Positions 1 through 7,967 of a DNA stretch of 64,000 bases are shown here, piece after piece. The stretch is from assembly GCA_016124795.1 (NCBI GenBank), contig WGNB01000022.1, positions 1 through 64,000 of the forward strand. The letters run 5' to 3'. Below the pieces are notes generated by a model. It ran no database searches. It worked only from the letters and a program-made list of their open reading frames with translations, and was not told where the DNA came from. A program made the position numbers and the translations under genes. Within the stretch, counting starts at the first letter, position 1. Every line of letters begins with the position of its first letter. The stretch is from Rhodopseudomonas sp. (GTDB lineage: Bacteria; Pseudomonadota; Alphaproteobacteria; Rhizobiales; Xanthobacteraceae).

Positions 1-723
1 CGCATCACCGGCGACGTGTTCATCGATTGGCTGGCGGTGCCCCAGGGACTTCGCTGCATCGATGTCGGTTGCGGCAACGGCGTCTTTACCGACCTGTTGA
101 TGGAACGCTGCGCGTTGGCGGAAGTGCACGGTGTCGATCCGGCGCCGGCGCAACTGGAATACGCGCGCCAGCGCGCCGCCGGGCGGCCGATGCATTTTCA
201 TCAAGGCGATGCATCGAGCTTGCCGTTTCCCGATCGGCACTTCGATCTTGCCACCATGGCGCTGGTGATTTTCTTCGTCCCGCAGCCGGCCAAGGGCGTT
301 GCCGAAATGGCGCGCGTGGTGAAACCCGGCGGCGTGGTCGCCTCCTACACATGGGATGTGTTTGGCGGCGGCGCGCCGATGGAGGAGATTCGGGCGCAGA
401 TGCGCGAAATGGGAATCCCGCCGATCAATCCGCCATCGGTCGATGCGTCACGGATGGAAGCGCTGGTCGAGCTTTGGCGCGGTGCCGGTCTCACGGACAT
501 CGAGACCAAGGAAATCACGGTTCATCGCCGTTTCTCCGATTTCGAAGAAATGTGGGCCATCAGCACGCAGAGCGCGACCAATGCCCCGGTGCTGGCCAAG
601 CTGTCGGCAACGGAAGTGGCGCGCATGAAAGAGGGTGTGCGGGCCCGCATTCCGGTCGGGACCGACGGTTCGGTGCGGCCGAGCGGCCGCGCCAACGCGA
701 TCAAGGGCCGGGTGGCGGCCTGA
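1..723 (+). CDS. Class I SAM-dependent methyltransferase (5' end outside window)
   Basis: Rossmann-fold methyltransferase that would transfer a methyl group from S-adenosylmethionine; the acceptor is unknown. Motif I is visible as IDVGCGNG close to the visible N-terminus, followed by the acidic motif II region (VHGVDPAP) and a motif III-like stretch (DASSLPFPDRHFD). The frame is open from base 1, and a GTG at 16 is the first possible start inside the window. UbiE-like methyltransferases usually have about 20 to 30 residues before motif I, so the true start probably lies upstream. The gene converges with the amidohydrolase downstream. Substrate and pathway cannot be named. Confidence 0.85.
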   Translation, partial: RITGDVFIDWLAVPQGLRCIDVGCGNGVFTDLLMERCALAEVHGVDPAPAQLEYARQRAAGRPMHFHQGDASSLPFPDRHFDLATMALVIFFVPQPAKGVAEMARVVKPGGVVASYTWDVFGGGAPMEEIRAQMREMGIPPINPPSVDASRMEALVELWRGAGLTDIETKEITVHRRFSDFEEMWAISTQSATNAPVLAKLSATEVARMKEGVRARIPVGTDGSVRPSGRANAIKGRVAA

Positions 724-751
724 GCATCGCGTCGGCCGGGCGGCCGAGGCT

Positions 752-2116
752 TCAGGCGGCCTCGCGCGGCAGCAGACCGAAATCGGTGAGAATGCGGGTG
801 CCGGATTGGCGCAACGCCGCCTTCTTGCCGGCAAGCCCGTCGACCAGCAGCTTGCCGCCGCGCTTCATGGTCTTGCCGGCGACCAGCACGGTGTCGACCT
901 GGGCGATGCCGCCCTGCATCACCGCCGACACCACCGGATCGGTGACCGGGAACATTGCGAGGTCGTCGGCGCGCAGCAGGATGATATCGGCCTGCTTGCC
1001 GGGGGTGAGCGAGCCGATCTTGTCGGCGAGCCCGGCCATCCGGGCGCCGTTGATGGTCGCCCATTCCAGCGCCTGACGTGCGGTGACCGGCATTTCCATC
1101 GGCCGCGATCCGGTCTCGGCCAGGATCTCGAGCGTGCGGCGGTGGCGCTCGTGCTGCAATGTCGTGCGCATGGCGCTGAACATATCGCTGCGCGAGGCCG
1201 GCTCCACGTCGGTGCCGATCGAAAGCGGCGCGCCGCAGCTTGCCAATACGCCGGTCAGCGGGTCGCCATAGCCCATCTGCAATTCGATTTCGGCGGTCGC
1301 GGTGAATTGCACGCCTTGCCCGGCCAGCGCCCGCACCAGGTCCGGCTTCATGTCGTTGCCATGAACGATGTTGAAGTTGTCGCCGACCAGCCCTTCGGCC
1401 AGTAGCCGGTCAAAGCCGTCCGGCTGTAACCAGATGCCGCCGCCGACATGCATGCTGGCGATCAGCCCGAACTCGCGCGCCAGCAACACATCGGCACGCG
1501 TCACGTCGCGGACCGAATAGCACGGCCCGAGAATGGCCAGACCGAGCGTCACCAGTCTGTCGTTGCTGGCGAAGGCGCCCTTGCGCAGACGTTCGACCTC
1601 GTCGCGCGGCATCGGGATTTCGCTGAAATGCTTCTGGCCCGGCTTGGCATTCGGCTTCGGCGAGCCATGCAGGAACAGCGCGCGCGCACCGGACTCGGTC
1701 AGGCCCTGGACCGCGGCGTCGGTAATCTCCGGCGAGCGGTTGCAGTGGCACCAGTCGACCAGCGTCGTCGTGCCGCAGTTGAGCGAATTGATCGCGCCCA
1801 TCAGGTTGGCGATATAAACGTCGTCCGGTTCGAAATAGCCGGCCAGCCCGCCATGCATCGCCTGCATGTACTTGCCGACGGTCCAGTCGCCGGCGATGCC
1901 GCGCAGTGCGCTTTGCCAGGTGTGGACGTGGGCGTTTACAAGTCCCGGCAGAACGATCATGTCCGTGGCATCGACGATCTCGGCGTCGTCCGCCTGCAGC
2001 TGCGGGGCAACGGCGGCGATGCGTCCATTCTCGATCAGCAGATCGCCGTGCGGCAGATCCTTGATCGCGGCATCCATGGTGATGATCGATCCGCCTTTAA
2101 TTAAAGTCCGCCGCAC
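752..2116 (-). CDS. Amidohydrolase family protein (TRZ/ATZ, chlorohydrolase/deaminase type)
   Basis: Metal-dependent hydrolase of 454 residues, expected to cleave C-N bonds of an amidine, ring nitrogen or amino-heterocycle. The N-terminal beta-domain begins RRTLIKGGSIITMD. The metal-binding signature NAHVHTW gives His63 and His65, with later conserved segments SMHVGGG, IVHGND and the Asp of SIGTDVEP. The C-terminal GSLTPGKQADIILL is typical of the family. It lies beside a flavin monooxygenase and a molybdenum hydroxylase operon, suggesting breakdown of a nitrogen-containing organic compound, which is inference. The substrate (guanine, 5-methylthioadenosine, triazine or other) cannot be fixed by motif alone. 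Confidence 0.9.
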   Translation of the reverse strand: MRRTLIKGGSIITMDAAIKDLPHGDLLIENGRIAAVAPQLQADDAEIVDATDMIVLPGLVNAHVHTWQSALRGIAGDWTVGKYMQAMHGGLAGYFEPDDVYIANLMGAINSLNCGTTTLVDWCHCNRSPEITDAAVQGLTESGARALFLHGSPKPNAKPGQKHFSEIPMPRDEVERLRKGAFASNDRLVTLGLAILGPCYSVRDVTRADVLLAREFGLIASMHVGGGIWLQPDGFDRLLAEGLVGDNFNIVHGNDMKPDLVRALAGQGVQFTATAEIELQMGYGDPLTGVLASCGAPLSIGTDVEPASRSDMFSAMRTTLQHERHRRTLEILAETGSRPMEMPVTARQALEWATINGARMAGLADKIGSLTPGKQADIILLRADDLAMFPVTDPVVSAVMQGGIAQVDTVLVAGKTMKRGGKLLVDGLAGKKAALRQSGTRILTDFGLLPREAA

Positions 2117-2431
2117 GCGCCGCTCCCTGTTCTCATTTTCAATTGGTCGAATGACCGCAGAGACCTAGCTTGCGCCGCCGCCGAAATCCAGTGTGGGCAT
2201 TAATATTTACGATGCGGGACGTGGCCCGCTTGATGGCCGCGATGGCGAAGAGGACGGTATGTTTTCGCCGTTAGAAAGCGGTTGCTTCATGCATTATGAT
2301 TGACTTGAAAATTTGTAGTCGGGCGCGGAATGTCCTTCCTTGTCACGCAACGATGCCATTAAGGTGTGGGCAGAAACGATGAGCCGACGCCGCGTGCCGG
2401 TTCGCTAGATGAGCCCAAGGAGCCAAAGCCA
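2117..2431. other. Divergent intergenic region, amidohydrolase / flavin monooxygenase
   Basis: About 315 bases between two divergent starts. It is AT-richer than its surroundings around 2280-2310. No convincing gene, terminator or operator was found. It must contain the promoters of both neighbouring genes. Confidence 0.5.
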
Positions 2432-3520
2432 ATGAACCTCGGCTTTTTCACGATGCCAATTCATCCGCTTGACAAGGACTGGCGGCAATCGCTGCGCGAG
2501 GATCGTGAGGCCTTTATTCTGGCCGACGAACTGGGCTTTACCGAAGGCTTGTGCGGCGAGCACGTCACCGACCGCGCCGAGAATATTACCTCCTGCGCGA
2601 TCTTTCTCGCCACGCTGGCGCATGCCACAAAAAACATCAAGCTCGGCACCGGCACCATCAATATGCCGAACGCTCATCCGGCGGCGGTCGCGTCGCAGAT
2701 CGCGATGCTCGATCATATGCTCGACGGTCGCTTTCTGTTCGGCATCAGCCCCGGCGGTTTGCTGTCGGATGCAGAAGTATTCGGCAATCTCGACGCCAAT
2801 CGTAACGAGATGTTTCTCGAGGGCATCAATCAGGTGCTGGAGATCTGGGCCAGCGAGCCGCCTTACAACATCAAGGGCAAATACTGGAACATCAGTGTCG
2901 AGCGTCAGTTCATCGCCGATCTTGGTCAGGGCTATATCGCCAAGCCGTTCCAGCGGCCGCATCCGCCGATCGTCGTGACCGCGGTAGCCCCGTTCTCCAA
3001 GGGCGTGACCGAAGCCGCGGCGCGCGGCTGGGAGCCGATCTCGGCCAACTTCCTGATGCCGCAATGGGTCAAGAGCCACTGGCCGAAATATGTCGAAGGT
3101 TGCGAGCGGGTCGGCCGGCCGGCCTTGCCGGCGAACTGGCGTGTGGCGCGTTCGATTTTCGTCGCCGACGATGAGAAGACCGCGAAGGCCTATGCCACCG
3201 ATCCGAGCGGGCCTTATCATTATTACTACAAACAGCTTTTCACGAAGCTGAAGATGAATGGTCGAATCGAACTGTTCAAGACCCGGCGCGATCAACCGGA
3301 CGACGAGGTGACGCTGGAAAGCGTGTGCGACGCGCTTATCACCTACGGAACGCCGGACAAGGTGGCGGACGAGCTGCTGAAATACCGTGAGACGGTCGGC
3401 GACTTCGGGACATTGCTGTATGCCGGCAAGGACTGGAAGGACCCCGCCCTCGGCCGTCGTTCGATGGTGTTGCTGGCCGAAAAGGTCCTGCCCAAGGTTA
3501 ATGCGGCCATCAAAGCATGA
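2432..3520 (+). CDS. LLM-class flavin-dependent oxidoreductase
   Basis: Luciferase-like monooxygenase of 362 residues, using reduced flavin to oxygenate an organic substrate. The N-terminus MNLGFFTMPIHP and the segments TLAHATKNIKLGTGTINMPNAHP and MLDGRFLFGISPGG are characteristic of the bacterial luciferase TIM-barrel family. The ATG at 2432 is preferred over an upstream in-frame start at 2366 because the family begins directly at this strand and AAGGA lies about ten bases before it. The stop overlaps the next gene by four bases (ATGA), so the two are probably translationally coupled. No flavin reductase partner is nearby. The substrate is unknown. Confidence 0.9.
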   Translation: MNLGFFTMPIHPLDKDWRQSLREDREAFILADELGFTEGLCGEHVTDRAENITSCAIFLATLAHATKNIKLGTGTINMPNAHPAAVASQIAMLDHMLDGRFLFGISPGGLLSDAEVFGNLDANRNEMFLEGINQVLEIWASEPPYNIKGKYWNISVERQFIADLGQGYIAKPFQRPHPPIVVTAVAPFSKGVTEAAARGWEPISANFLMPQWVKSHWPKYVEGCERVGRPALPANWRVARSIFVADDEKTAKAYATDPSGPYHYYYKQLFTKLKMNGRIELFKTRRDQPDDEVTLESVCDALITYGTPDKVADELLKYRETVGDFGTLLYAGKDWKDPALGRRSMVLLAEKVLPKVNAAIKA

Positions 3521-4506
3521 GGCGACCGAAAGTTTTTGTAACCCAGCCGATTGCTGAAAGTGCGCTGGCGAGATTGCGTGACGTTGCGGAGGTCGAGGTC
3601 AATCCGGACTCGAGCCGGGTCCTGGCCAAGGACAATCTGATCGACGGCGTCAAGCGCGCCGATATTCTGCTGTGCCTGCTGCACGATGCCATCGACCGCG
3701 ATGTGCTGACCGCCAATCCGAATCTCAAGGCGGTGTCGTCGATGAATATCACGCAGGATCACATCGATCTTGCGGCCGCGACCGATCTCGGCATTCCGGT
3801 GGCCAATATTCCGGCGATCGTCACCGACGCGACCGCCGATATTGCTTTTGGATTGCTGCTGGCGGTGGCGCGCAACATCGCGCTCGGCGATCGGCTGTTT
3901 CGGCAGGGCATTTATCCCGGTTCGCAGTCGAACCATTTCGCCGGTTATGCGGTCACCGGCAAGACGCTGGGGTTGATCGGCTTCGGCCGCATCGGCCAGG
4001 CCGTCGCGCGCCGTGGCAGCGGCTTCGGCATGAAGATCATCTATTACGATCCGTGCCGGCTGCCGGCGGAGGATGAGCGCGGCTTTTCGGTCGTCTATCG
4101 TGATCTCGATGATTTGCTGCGCGAGGCGGATTTCGTGTCGCTGCATCCGCGGCTGACGCCGGATACCCACCAGTTAATGAGCGATGCGCAGTTCGCGTTG
4201 ATGAAGCCGACTGCTTTTGTCGTCAACACTTCGCGTGGCCCGGTGATCGACGAGGCGGCTTTGGTGCGCGCGCTCGAATCCGGCCAGATCGCCGGCGCCG
4301 GGCTCGATGTCTACGAACACGAGCCCAAGGTGGCGCCCGAACTGGTGGCCATGCCGAACGTGGTGCTGACGCCGCATCTTGGCAGCGCGGTGCTGGAATT
4401 GCGTGAGGATATGGCGCACATCGTCGTCGATAATACGATTGCGCTGATCGAGGGCCGGCCGCCGGTCAGTTGTTTCAATCCGCAGGTGCTGAAGAAGCTG
4501 TTCTGA
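3517..4506 (+). CDS. D-isomer specific 2-hydroxyacid dehydrogenase
   Basis: NAD(P)-dependent dehydrogenase of 329 residues interconverting a 2-oxoacid and a D-2-hydroxyacid. The nucleotide-binding motif GLIGFGRIGQ is at about 152-161. The catalytic triad of the family is present: Arg240 (NTSRG), Glu269 (YEHEP) and His287 (TPHLGS). The start codon overlaps the stop of the flavin monooxygenase, so the two enzymes are likely co-expressed and may act in one route. The substrate is not defined. A second, more diverged member of the family lies at 11772-12677. Confidence 0.9.
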   Translation: MRRPKVFVTQPIAESALARLRDVAEVEVNPDSSRVLAKDNLIDGVKRADILLCLLHDAIDRDVLTANPNLKAVSSMNITQDHIDLAAATDLGIPVANIPAIVTDATADIAFGLLLAVARNIALGDRLFRQGIYPGSQSNHFAGYAVTGKTLGLIGFGRIGQAVARRGSGFGMKIIYYDPCRLPAEDERGFSVVYRDLDDLLREADFVSLHPRLTPDTHQLMSDAQFALMKPTAFVVNTSRGPVIDEAALVRALESGQIAGAGLDVYEHEPKVAPELVAMPNVVLTPHLGSAVLELREDMAHIVVDNTIALIEGRPPVSCFNPQVLKKLF

Positions 4507-4571
4507 TCTTGCGTGTCGTCACCGCACTTGTCTCGGTGGGCCCGTTAAGGATGGCGCGGTGCTCGCCTGAG

Positions 4572-4602
4572 CGGGATGGCCGGGACAAGCCCGGCCATGA
4601 CG
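4572..4602. repeat. GC-rich palindromic repeat, possible bidirectional terminator
   Basis: A perfect 9-bp stem (ATGGCCGGG at 4576-4584 with CCCGGCCAT at 4590-4598) and a 5-nt loop between two convergent genes. The core resembles a palindrome I recall as widely dispersed in Bradyrhizobium-type genomes. There is no T-run, so termination is only inferred from position. Confidence 0.6.
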
Positions 4603-4623
4603 GCTGCCGAAAAATATTTTCAG

Positions 4624-5394
4624 CTACTCTGCCGTCCAGCCGCCATCCAGCACCAGCGCCGAACCGGTCATCAGCGAGGAGGCCCGGCTCGCCAGGAAGA
4701 CGATGGCCCCGGTGAGTTCTTCGAGTTGGCCGAGCCGGCCGAGCTTGATTTTCGACAGCACCTCGTCGCGGAACGCCTTGTTCTCGAAGAACGGTCTGGT
4801 CATCGGCGTTTCGAGGAAGGTCGGGCCGAGCGAGTTGACCCGGATATTGTGCGGCGCCAGTTCGATGGCCATCGCCTTGGTGAAGCCTTCCATCGCGTGC
4901 TTGGAGGCGCAATAGACGGTGCGGCGTGCCGCGCCGACATGGCCCATCTGCGACGAGATGTTGATGATCGAGCCCGGCAATTTCTCGGCCAGCAGCCGCT
5001 GGGCAATCGTCTGCGCCATGAAGAATGCGGCGCGGACGTTCAGCCCCATGATGGCGTCGAAGTCTTCGATCTTCACGTCGGTCAGCATCGCCGGCCGGTT
5101 CATGCCGGCATTGTTGACCAGCACCTGATAAGGCGCGCGTTCTGCCAGCGCCTTACGGGCCGCCTCGATATCGGTGACGTCGAGGGTGAGCGCATCGGCC
5201 GATTGGCCGCGCGCGCGGATGGCGCTCGCGGCCTCTTCGATTTCCGACGATGTGCGTGCGGCCAGCGTGACGTGCGCGCCAGCCTCGGCCAATGCGGCAG
5301 CGGCGCTGAGGCCGATGCCGCGACCGGCGCCGGTCACCAGTGCGCGTTTGCCGTCGAGGCTAAACGACGGCGTCGGTGTCAGTTCGACCGTCAT
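4624..5394 (-). CDS. SDR family oxidoreductase
   Basis: Classical short-chain dehydrogenase/reductase of 256 residues. Visible motifs are the cofactor loop TGAGRGIG at 21-28, the structural NNAG at 94-97, the catalytic serine region INISS and the YxxxK pair Tyr161/Lys165. The ATG at 5394 overlaps the stop codon of the upstream HisD-like gene (ATGA), which fixes the start and implies translational coupling. A much longer open frame upstream is ignored for that reason. With the HisD paralogue it may oxidise an alcohol and then an aldehyde, or two hydroxyls, of one substrate; this is inference from coupling. Confidence 0.92.
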   Translation of the reverse strand: MTVELTPTPSFSLDGKRALVTGAGRGIGLSAAAALAEAGAHVTLAARTSSEIEEAASAIRARGQSADALTLDVTDIEAARKALAERAPYQVLVNNAGMNRPAMLTDVKIEDFDAIMGLNVRAAFFMAQTIAQRLLAEKLPGSIINISSQMGHVGAARRTVYCASKHAMEGFTKAMAIELAPHNIRVNSLGPTFLETPMTRPFFENKAFRDEVLSKIKLGRLGQLEELTGAIVFLASRASSLMTGSALVLDGGWTAE

Positions 5395-6698
5395 TCCGCC
5401 GCCTGGCCGTAGGGCACATTCTTGCGGCCGTAACGCCGGACGCGGATATTGGCCTGTTCGGCATGCGCCACGAAGCCTTCCAGCATGCACAGCCGCGAGC
5501 AATATTCGCCGATCATGGCCGAGGCTTCGTCAGTCGTGACCCGCTGATAGGTGCAGGTTTTGAGGAATTTGCCGACCCACAGGCCGCCGGTGAAGCGGGC
5601 GTTTTTCTTGGTCGGCAGCGTGTGGTTGGTGCCGATCACCTTGTCGCCATAGGCGACATTGGTGCGCGGCCCGAGAAACAGCGCGCCGTAATTGGTCATG
5701 TTGTTGAGGAAGTGGTCGGGGTCACGGGTCATGACCTGAACATGTTCGGAAGCGACGCGGTCGGCTTCGCTGACCATTTCCTCGTAGCTGTCGCAGACGA
5801 TAACTTCGCCGTAGTCGTTCCACGCCTGCCGTGCGACTTCCGCCGTCGGCAGAATGGTCAGGAGCCGCTCGATCTCGGCTATGGTGTCGCGCGCCAGCTT
5901 TTCCGAATTGGTGATCATTACCGCCGGCGTGTTCGGCCCGTGCTCGGCCTGGCCGAGCAGGTCGGTGGCGCAGATTTCGCCGTCGACCGTGTCGTCGGCG
6001 ATGATCAACGTTTCGGTCGGGCCGGCGAGCAGGTCGATGCCGACGCGGCCGAACAATTGCCGCTTGGCTTCGGCGACATAGGCATTGCCGGGGCCAACGA
6101 TCATGTCGACCGGCTCGATGGTTTCGGTGCCGAGCGCCATGGCGGCGATCGCCTGGACGCCGCCGAGTACGTAGATCTCGTCGGCGCCGCCGAAATGCAT
6201 CGCCGCGACAATGGCCGGGTGCGGACCGCCCTGAAACGGCGGCGCGCAGGCGATGATGCGCTTCACGCCGGCGACCTTGGCGGTGACGATCGACATATGC
6301 GCGGAGGCGACCATCGGATAGCGGCCGCCCGGCACGTAGCAGCCGATGGCACTGACCGGCACATGCTTGTGGCCGAGCACGACGCCAGGCAGGGTTTCGA
6401 CCTCGACATCCTGCATGCTGTCGCGCTGCTTCTGCGCGAAATTCCGAACCTGCGCCTGCGCGAACTTGATGTCTTCGAGGTCGCGCTTTGACACCTTGGC
6501 AATGGCGGCTTCGATCTCGGCCGGCGTCAGCCGGAAATCCTTCGGTTCCCACTTGTCGAATTTTTTCGACAGGTCGCGGATCGCCTGGTCGCCCTTGGTT
6601 TTGACCTCGGCAAGGATGCTTTCGACGGTCTGGCGCACTTTGGCGTCGGCGTCTTCGATCGCGCCGGCATCCATTCCGCGCTTGAGATGACGGGGCAT
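5391..6698 (-). CDS. Histidinol dehydrogenase family protein, probably a catabolic paralogue
   Basis: Zinc- and NAD-dependent HisD-fold dehydrogenase of 435 residues. Zinc-site and catalytic segments are retained: LLGQAEHGP (Gln and His ligands) and SEHVQVM (Glu-His pair). The start at 6698 ([12 protein letters not shown]) has AGGAG seven bases upstream; an earlier in-frame ATG extends into a palindromic repeat and is rejected. No other his gene is adjacent, it is coupled to an SDR, and its N-terminus differs from biosynthetic alphaproteobacterial HisD. I therefore infer oxidation of a polyol or sulfonated diol, as in sulfopropanediol 3-dehydrogenase, rather than histidine synthesis. The substrate remains open. 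Confidence 0.85.
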   Translation of the reverse strand: MPRHLKRGMDAGAIEDADAKVRQTVESILAEVKTKGDQAIRDLSKKFDKWEPKDFRLTPAEIEAAIAKVSKRDLEDIKFAQAQVRNFAQKQRDSMQDVEVETLPGVVLGHKHVPVSAIGCYVPGGRYPMVASAHMSIVTAKVAGVKRIIACAPPFQGGPHPAIVAAMHFGGADEIYVLGGVQAIAAMALGTETIEPVDMIVGPGNAYVAEAKRQLFGRVGIDLLAGPTETLIIADDTVDGEICATDLLGQAEHGPNTPAVMITNSEKLARDTIAEIERLLTILPTAEVARQAWNDYGEVIVCDSYEEMVSEADRVASEHVQVMTRDPDHFLNNMTNYGALFLGPRTNVAYGDKVIGTNHTLPTKKNARFTGGLWVGKFLKTCTYQRVTTDEASAMIGEYCSRLCMLEGFVAHAEQANIRVRRYGRKNVPYGQAAE

Positions 6699-6714
6699 GT
6701 TGGTTCTCCTGGTT

Positions 6715-6840
6715 GTCTCCGTCATCCCAAGGTGGCCGCCGAAGGCGGCCCTCGCAAAATGAGCGGGCAAGTTATTGCAATAGCGCCGCCACCCATCGAG
6801 GCTCGGCGCAACACGCCTCGCCCTTCAGGGTGACGGAGAG
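6715..6840. repeat. Composite palindromic repeat between cyclase and HisD-like genes
   Basis: Long imperfect inverted repeat: CGTCATCCC near 6720 is matched by GGGTGACG near 6828-6835. An internal hairpin GGCCGCCGAAGGCGGCC lies at about 6734-6750. It separates the cyclase from the hisD-SDR pair and may attenuate or stabilise the transcript. Confidence 0.55.
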
Positions 6841-6860
6841 AGTTTCGCGGCCGGTCCGGA

Positions 6861-7814
6861 CTACTTGATCGCCTGCGGGTTGATCGGCGAACCGGTCGCG
6901 CCGGTGATGATCAGCGGCGGGCCGTTGAAGAAGAACTCGTAGACGCCGTCTTCCGCGCAATCCTCTGCGAGTTCCTTGAGATAGAAGATCTCGCCCATGC
7001 ACAGGCCCATCGCCGGGATCACAACCCAGTGCCACGGTTGGTTGGCTTCGGTGGTCTCGTTCGGACGCACTTCGCAGCCCCAGGTGTCCATGCACAGCGC
7101 GGCGATTTCTTTCTCCTGGCACCAGTAGCAATTCTCGAACTTGACGCCCGGCGCATCGCCGCCAGCATAGCCGCCCCATTCGCCTTCGGACAGGCAGCGC
7201 TCCATCTGGCCGGTGCGGACATGCACGAAGTCGCCCTTGCGGATGGTGACGTTCTGCGCCTTGGCGCAGGCATCGAGTTCATCGTTGGAGATGCTCTCGC
7301 CGTCCTGCATCCATTTCACCTTGCGGAAACGGGCGATGTCGAGCAGCACGCCACGGCCGATCATCTTGCTCTTGGAGTGTTCAATGCCGAGCACCGACAG
7401 ACCGCGCGAGTCGATCAGCTTGGCGTCGAAGCCGTTATAGGCCTTGTCCTCGTAGAACAGGTGGCCGAGCGCGTCCCAGTGGGTGGCGCCCTGCACGCAG
7501 AGCATCAAGGTGTCGTCGGCGTAGCGGATCTTGTTCCAGTCCTGCTGGCCGGCGACGGCGTCGGTGCCGGTGGCGAGCATCTGGTGAATCGGATTGAAGC
7601 GGCCGCCGAACAGGCCGTTCTGCGGCCCTTCGCGGTCGAGCGGAATGCCGAGCGCGAAGACCTTGCCGGTCTTGACCAGCTTGGCGGCGTTGACGATGTC
7701 TTCCGGCGAGACGTGATTGAGCGTGCCGATCTGGTCGTCCTTGCCCCAGCGGCCCCAGTTCGAGAGCTTCTTCGAGGCTTCGGCGATCGCGGCTTTGCCG
7801 ACCTTGATATCCAT
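6861..7814 (-). CDS. Cyclase family protein (PF04199-type metal-dependent hydrolase)
   Basis: Hydrolase of 317 residues in the family that includes kynurenine formamidase and isatin hydrolase. The metal-binding signature GATHWDALGH gives His112, Asp114 and His118. The start at 7814 is supported by an AAAGGG-like ribosome binding site. The family usually hydrolyses an amide, N-formyl or lactam bond with a metal ion such as Mn2+ or Zn2+. It sits between a molybdenum hydroxylase operon and a HisD/SDR pair, consistent with opening a ring oxidised by the hydroxylase. That order of reactions is inference. Confidence 0.87.
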   Translation of the reverse strand: MDIKVGKAAIAEASKKLSNWGRWGKDDQIGTLNHVSPEDIVNAAKLVKTGKVFALGIPLDREGPQNGLFGGRFNPIHQMLATGTDAVAGQQDWNKIRYADDTLMLCVQGATHWDALGHLFYEDKAYNGFDAKLIDSRGLSVLGIEHSKSKMIGRGVLLDIARFRKVKWMQDGESISNDELDACAKAQNVTIRKGDFVHVRTGQMERCLSEGEWGGYAGGDAPGVKFENCYWCQEKEIAALCMDTWGCEVRPNETTEANQPWHWVVIPAMGLCMGEIFYLKELAEDCAEDGVYEFFFNGPPLIITGATGSPINPQAIK

Positions 7815-7967
7815 GAAACGTTTCCCTTTGGTGTTTTGTGTTCTCGAACGACGCGCCATCGCGCGGATGGCTCGTCTTTCATGATCGTTGGAGCATGACT
7901 TATCATGCGACAGATCGCCCGGCTCGTTCAAGCCGGGCGACGCCATGCAGCTATGCGGCCGATGCGC

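Noticed and set aside
5391-6698. Calling the HisD-like gene biosynthetic hisD
   Set aside because: No his operon neighbours, coupled to an SDR in a catabolic context, and a different N-terminus from biosynthetic enzymes of the order.
6699-6770. Longer N-terminus of the HisD-like protein
   Set aside because: The extension lies in a palindromic repeat, and AGGAG sits just before the internal ATG at 6698.
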